Shown: positions 59,800 to 64,000 of the stretch, piece after piece
Position numbering within the stretch: position 1 is the stretch's first letter
Layout of the letters: each line of letters begins with the position of its first letter
NCBI RefSeq assembly: GCF_947179165.1
Contig: NC_077239.1
Location: 19,631,134 to 19,695,133 of the forward strand
Direction: 5' to 3'
Length of the DNA: 64,000 nucleotides
DNA from: Solanum dulcamara
Taxonomy: Eukaryota; Streptophyta; Magnoliopsida; Solanales; Solanaceae
Program-made: the position numbers and the translations under genes
Notes under the pieces: model-generated
Seen by the model: only the letters and a program-made list of their open reading frames with translations
Told to the model about the DNA's origin: nothing
Databases searched by the model: none

Positions 59800-61409
59800 A
59801 CAGATACCAATTTACCCACCGTACATCCCCAAATGGTCAAAACAAGAGCGAGGGTTGAAAAGGGTACCTGACTCGATGAACATATGTGGATATCTTCCAC
59901 GCATATCTGCCTCAGTCTCCCAAGTTGACTCCTTAACCGGACAATTCTTCCATTAAACCTTCATAGATGCAATCTCCCTTGACCTCAACTTGCAGACCTC
60001 CCTATCAAGAATAGCTACAGGCTCCTTCTCGTAAGACAAATTCTCATCAAGCAAGACTGAATCCCAGCGAATAATATAGTTGTTATCACAGTGATATTTC
60101 TTTAACGTAGACACATGAAATACTGGGTGTACTCCGGAAAACCCCAGAGGTAAAGACAACTCATAGGCCACCTCTCCAATACGCTTAAGAACTTCAAACA
60201 GCCCAATATACCTCGAACTGAGCTTACCTCTCTTATCGAATCTCACCACACCCTTCATGGGTGAAACCTTCAACAACACTTGTTCTCCCTCCATAAACTT
60301 AATGTCCCTGGCCTTTTGGTCTACATACTCCTTCTGCCTGCTCTGAGCTGCTAGAAGCTTCTCCTGAATGAATTTTACCTTCTCTAGTGATTCCCTCAAA
60401 AGATCAGTTCTCCAGGGTCTCACCTCAAATGCATCAAACCAACCAATAGGAGACCTACATCTCCTCCCATACAATGCTTCAAACAGAGCCATATCAATAC
60501 TCAAGTGATAGCTATTATTGTACAAAAACTCTGCCAAAGGTAGGAACTGATCCCAATGACCACCAAAATCTATAATGCTTGCACAAAGCATATCCTCCAA
60601 CACTTGAATTTTCCTCTCAGACTGCCTATCGGTCTGAGGGTGAAATGCAGTATTAAGATCCAATCTAGTACCTAACTCAGCATGCAAGGTCCTCCAAAAG
60701 TTAGAAGTAAATTGCGTGCCTCTATCTAATATAATGGAAATTGGAACTCCATGTAATCGAACAATCTCGCGGATATAGAGTTTGGCTAACTTCTCAGCAT
60801 CATAAGTCACCTTGACTGGAATAAAGTGAGAAGGCTTAGTTAACCTATAAACAATTACCCATATCAAATCAAACTTACCCAATGTCTTTGGGAGGCCGAC
60901 CACAAAATCCATTGCAATTCTTTCCCACTTCCATTCAAGAATGGTCATTCTTTGAAGTGTCCCTCCAGGCCTTTGATGCTCATATTTTACCTACTGACAA
61001 TTTGGACAATGGGCAACAAAATCAACAATGTCACGCTTCATTCTGCTCCACCAGTAATGTTATCTTAGATCGTGATACATCTTAGTTGCACCAGGATGTA
61101 TAGAGTACCTCGAACTATGAGCCTCTGCAAGAATGGTCTTAATTTAATTATCAATACGGGGCACATATACCCGCTCCTTAATCCTCAAAACGCCTTCATC
61201 ATCGATCACAACCTCTATGGCCTCTCTCTGCAAGTCCATATCACGAATCTGGTTCAGCTTCTCATCACAAACTGCTATTCTTTAATCTTATCTAGGAAAG
61301 AAGATCTTGTCTTCGCACAGGCCAAGAATCCTCCTTTCTCAGTTACTTCCAGCCTCATAAAATCATTAGCCAGAGTTTGAACCTCTCTAGCCAATGAACG
61401 TCTGGAAAC
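59800..61409 (-). pseudogene. B3 integrase and C-terminal domain
   Basis: The 59953-60948 frame covers integrase core to C-terminal domain: WVIVYRLTKPSHF (catalytic Asp of VDRLTK replaced by Tyr), [23 protein letters not shown] and HPVFHVSTLKKYH. The zinc-binding part (60949-61409) is broken by stops and frameshifts. The frame is longer than in B1 and B2 but the first catalytic residue is lost. Confidence 0.9.
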
Positions 61410-62681
61410 CTACAAATGAGTTATACTTCCCATGCTCCCTGCTTTTCTGCTCAAGGCATCGACCACTACATTAGCTTTTTTTGGGTGATAAAGGATAGTG
61501 ATATCATAGTCCTTTAGCAATTCCATCCACCTTCTCTTTCTCAAATTCAATGCAAATACAACTGCAGCCAACTCCCAATCGTGAGTGGGGTAATTACGTT
61601 CATACACCTTCAATTGCCTCAAAGCATAGGCAATTACATTTTTCTCATGCATTAGCACTGCACCTAAACCAGAATATGATGCATCACAATAAATAATGAA
61701 ATTCTTACCTTCTACTAGCAAGGAAAGAATCGGTGCAATAGTCAATATGGTCTTGAGTTTTAGAAAACTCTTTTCACACTCATCCGACCACGCAAATAGA
61801 ACTTTCTGCTTGGTCAGATTGGTCAGCTGGGAAGCAATAGAAGTAAATCCCTTGACAAACCGACGATAGTGGCTAGCTAAACCAATAAAGTTCCTTACCT
61901 CTGACACATTAGTAGGTCTTGACCAACTCTTCATAGCTTCAATCTTCTGGGGATCCACCATCACTCCATTCTTAGAAACCACGTGCCCTAAGAAAGACAC
62001 CGAATCAAGCCAAAACTTGCACTTGGAGAATTTGGCATATAGCCTTTTCTCCTTTAACAATCCTAGAACAATCCTCAGATGCTCTTCATGTTCTTTTCTG
62101 CTTTTTGAGTAGATCAATATATCATTAATAAAAACAATAACAAAGAGATCTAAATATGGCTTAACGATTTCATTCATCAGACCCATGAAAGCAGCAGACA
62201 TATTTGTAAGCCTAAAAGACATTATCAAGAATTCATAGTGTCCATACCTGGTTCGAAAAGTAGTCTTCGGTACATCTGCGGCATATATTTTCAACTGATG
62301 GTAACCGGACCTCAAATCATTTTTTGAGAAAACATAAGTACCCTCTAACTGATCGAATAAGTCATCAATGCGAGGAAGGGGATACCTATTTTTAATAGTC
62401 ACCTTGTTTAACTGCCTGTAGTCTATGCACATATGAAGGCTACCATCCTTCTTCTTTACAAATAAAACTGGAGCACCCCAAGGAGAGACACTCGGTCTAA
62501 TAAAACCTTTACCTAACAACTCTTGAAGTTGGGCCTTCAACTCTATCAACTCAGTCGGAGCCATTCTATAAGGTGGAATTGAAATAGGGCGAGTGTCGGG
62601 CTCTAGGTCGATACAAAAATCTATATACCTATCAGGTGGCATACCAGGTAAGTCTGTGGGGAAAAACATCCATAAACTCAT
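61410..62681 (-). pseudogene. B3 RT-RNase H, long open frame
   Basis: 423 codons open: RT from [15 protein letters not shown] and [15 protein letters not shown], then [11 protein letters not shown] (KIDLRS in relatives), [10 protein letters not shown] (catalytic FIDD changed to FIND), then RNase H ([15 protein letters not shown]). An in-frame 90-bp deletion joins VFAL to NLRKRRW, removing the middle of RNase H. Open but predicted inactive. Confidence 0.9.
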
Positions 62682-62936
62682 GCACTATAGAAATAGGCTC
62701 AATCGATGGCACTTCAGAACTATCATCCCTGAGATATGCTAGGAAGGTTAAACAACCCTTACTTACCAACCTCTTAGCACGAAGAAAAGAAATAATCTAA
62801 ACTGGAGCGGGAAGATTATCACCCTCCTATACCAATTGATCCATCCCAGGCTTGGCTATTGTCACAGTCTTAGCATTGCAATCTAAGATAGAAAAATTTG
62901 GAGAGAGTCAAGTCATACCCAAGATTATATTGAAGT
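62682..62936 (-). pseudogene. B3 protease end, cut by element D
   Basis: Matches B2 protease/linker (about 30760-31015) with frame breaks. It ends at GAAGT, immediately before the element D terminus. Confidence 0.7.
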
Positions 62937-64000
62937 TGTCACGACCCAACCCCGTAGGCCGTGATTGGGGTCCGACCTAGGCCCCCTGTATACATATCTA
63001 TCTGCTTTGGTCACGTCAAATTATAAACATGCAATGCATATAAATCAAATGTAGTCAAACCGTACTACAAACAACACAATGCTATGCATCAGAGCCCTAT
63101 TGGGCAATAACATTTTCGTATATCTGTAGCCTCTTTCATTTGCATTATAGAATGAAAGGGCACGCAAGCCGACAAGGTTGCCATAACGTAATAACATATA
63201 TTATACATCATGTAGACCTAACTAAACCAAACTAACACATACAACCCACGTATACATGTCTGCAGACCTCTAACAATATTAATGACAACATGTGGCGGGA
63301 TAGAGCCCCCGCCGTACCCCTGATTAACAAAATAATACTATACAACAACGGCTAGTGCCAAAAACTAGGCTCTGATACAATGGGGCCTCTTCCAGCTGAG
63401 CTGAGTGGAATCCTAAGCTGATAGACTCCCAAAACCTATACTTGTACCTGCAGAAATGAAATGCAGCCCCCCGAGAAAAGGGAGTCAGTAAGACATATGT
63501 ACTGAGTATGTAAAACATAACACAATATGACTGGAGGCAGATCTAAAATAGAGAAGCAGGAGATAAAATATCATATAAGGAATCTGTACCTGTACTCTGT
63601 GATTTATAAAAACATGCATGCTCAAATTTTCAATATAGCCGGACTCATCAGGGATCCAGTGAATCATATCTATAGAACCATCACCTCCTTGTTACAACAC
63701 ATCATCATATCATCACTTATATATACGTAACCGGCCCTCTAGTGAGGGCGCGATGGATAATGCAGTGGAATTATGCACAAATTTGATAACCGGCCTAGGA
63801 CTCGTAGAAGAAGTGTTATAGTATACACGAGTATAGTAGTGAGAAACAAAACACAATTTAAATCGTTATCTGAGACTCAATGAAGTCTTCAAGCGAACCA
63901 TCACTTGGAGATTAGGGTAGGAAGTATCTGACGTATACACTCTAACTGTCACTAAGGACTAAGTAAAAAGGAGTTTTGGAAATCTTAGACACATACCAGT
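62937..64000 (-). mobile_element. Element D, partial LTR (exits window)
   Basis: A new terminus TGTCACGACCCAACCCC interrupts B3 protease. Plant Gypsy LTRs end in GGGTCGTGACA on their sense strand, so minus orientation and a 3' LTR are likely. It contains a CAGTAAGACATATGTACTGAG motif region (63485-63507) similar to B type-2 LTRs. No gene is seen, and the open frames over 63324-63730 are unsupported. Confidence 0.65.

Noticed and set aside
63368..63380. Primer-site-like rc of TGTATCAGAGCC inside element D
   Set aside because: One mismatch, 430 bp from the visible terminus, and no LTR end of expected form beside it; too weak to call.

Overview
This window is plant nuclear DNA made almost entirely of repeats: nested LTR retrotransposons and fragments of an integrated plant pararetrovirus (Caulimoviridae-like). 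No complete host gene was found. The retroelement proteins (Ty3/Gypsy pol with C-terminal chromodomain-like ends, tRNA-Met primer sites, LTRs of 2.1-2.7 kb) and the AT-rich pararetroviral pieces suggest heterochromatin of a dicot. Solanaceae is my best guess, but that is inference and not proven by the sequence.

I use working names for the families. Family B is a decayed minus-strand Gypsy element with three copies: B1 (about 83-8811), B2 (25471-34548) and B3 (57556-62936, cut by the next element). Family C is a young Gypsy chromovirus with LTRs near 2.15 kb: a solo LTR (1996-4149), C1 (10582-19961, plus) and C2 (36289-45675, minus). Element A (34869-56059, minus) is a Tat/Ogre-like element with 2.7 kb LTRs and no recognisable gag-pol. 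It carries a broken copy of a plant histidine-kinase gene (AHK5/CKI2-like). Element D begins at 62937 and leaves the window. The pararetrovirus (EPRV) pieces are at 1-82, 9511-10581 plus 19967-21066, 21067-25435, and 56446-57555.

Layout: B1 + flank + EPRV small ORFs and capsid, then B2 + the same flank + the same EPRV ORFs, form two diverged copies of one ancestral block. Later insertions hit different copies, so the sister copy often preserves the empty site: solo LTR (target duplication ACTAT), C1 (AAACT), A (GTGAG) and, within A's own LTR pair, C2 (AACAA). This gives a relative order: EPRV and hybrid B first, then block duplication, then solo C, C1 and A, and then C2 inside A.

No coding unit is intact. 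C1 and C2 carry different lesions in otherwise nearly complete gag-pol frames. B copies have many stops, deletions and lost catalytic residues. The EPRV protease-RT-RNase H half lies on the minus strand while the capsid half lies on the plus strand, with a TATA-like promoter between them.
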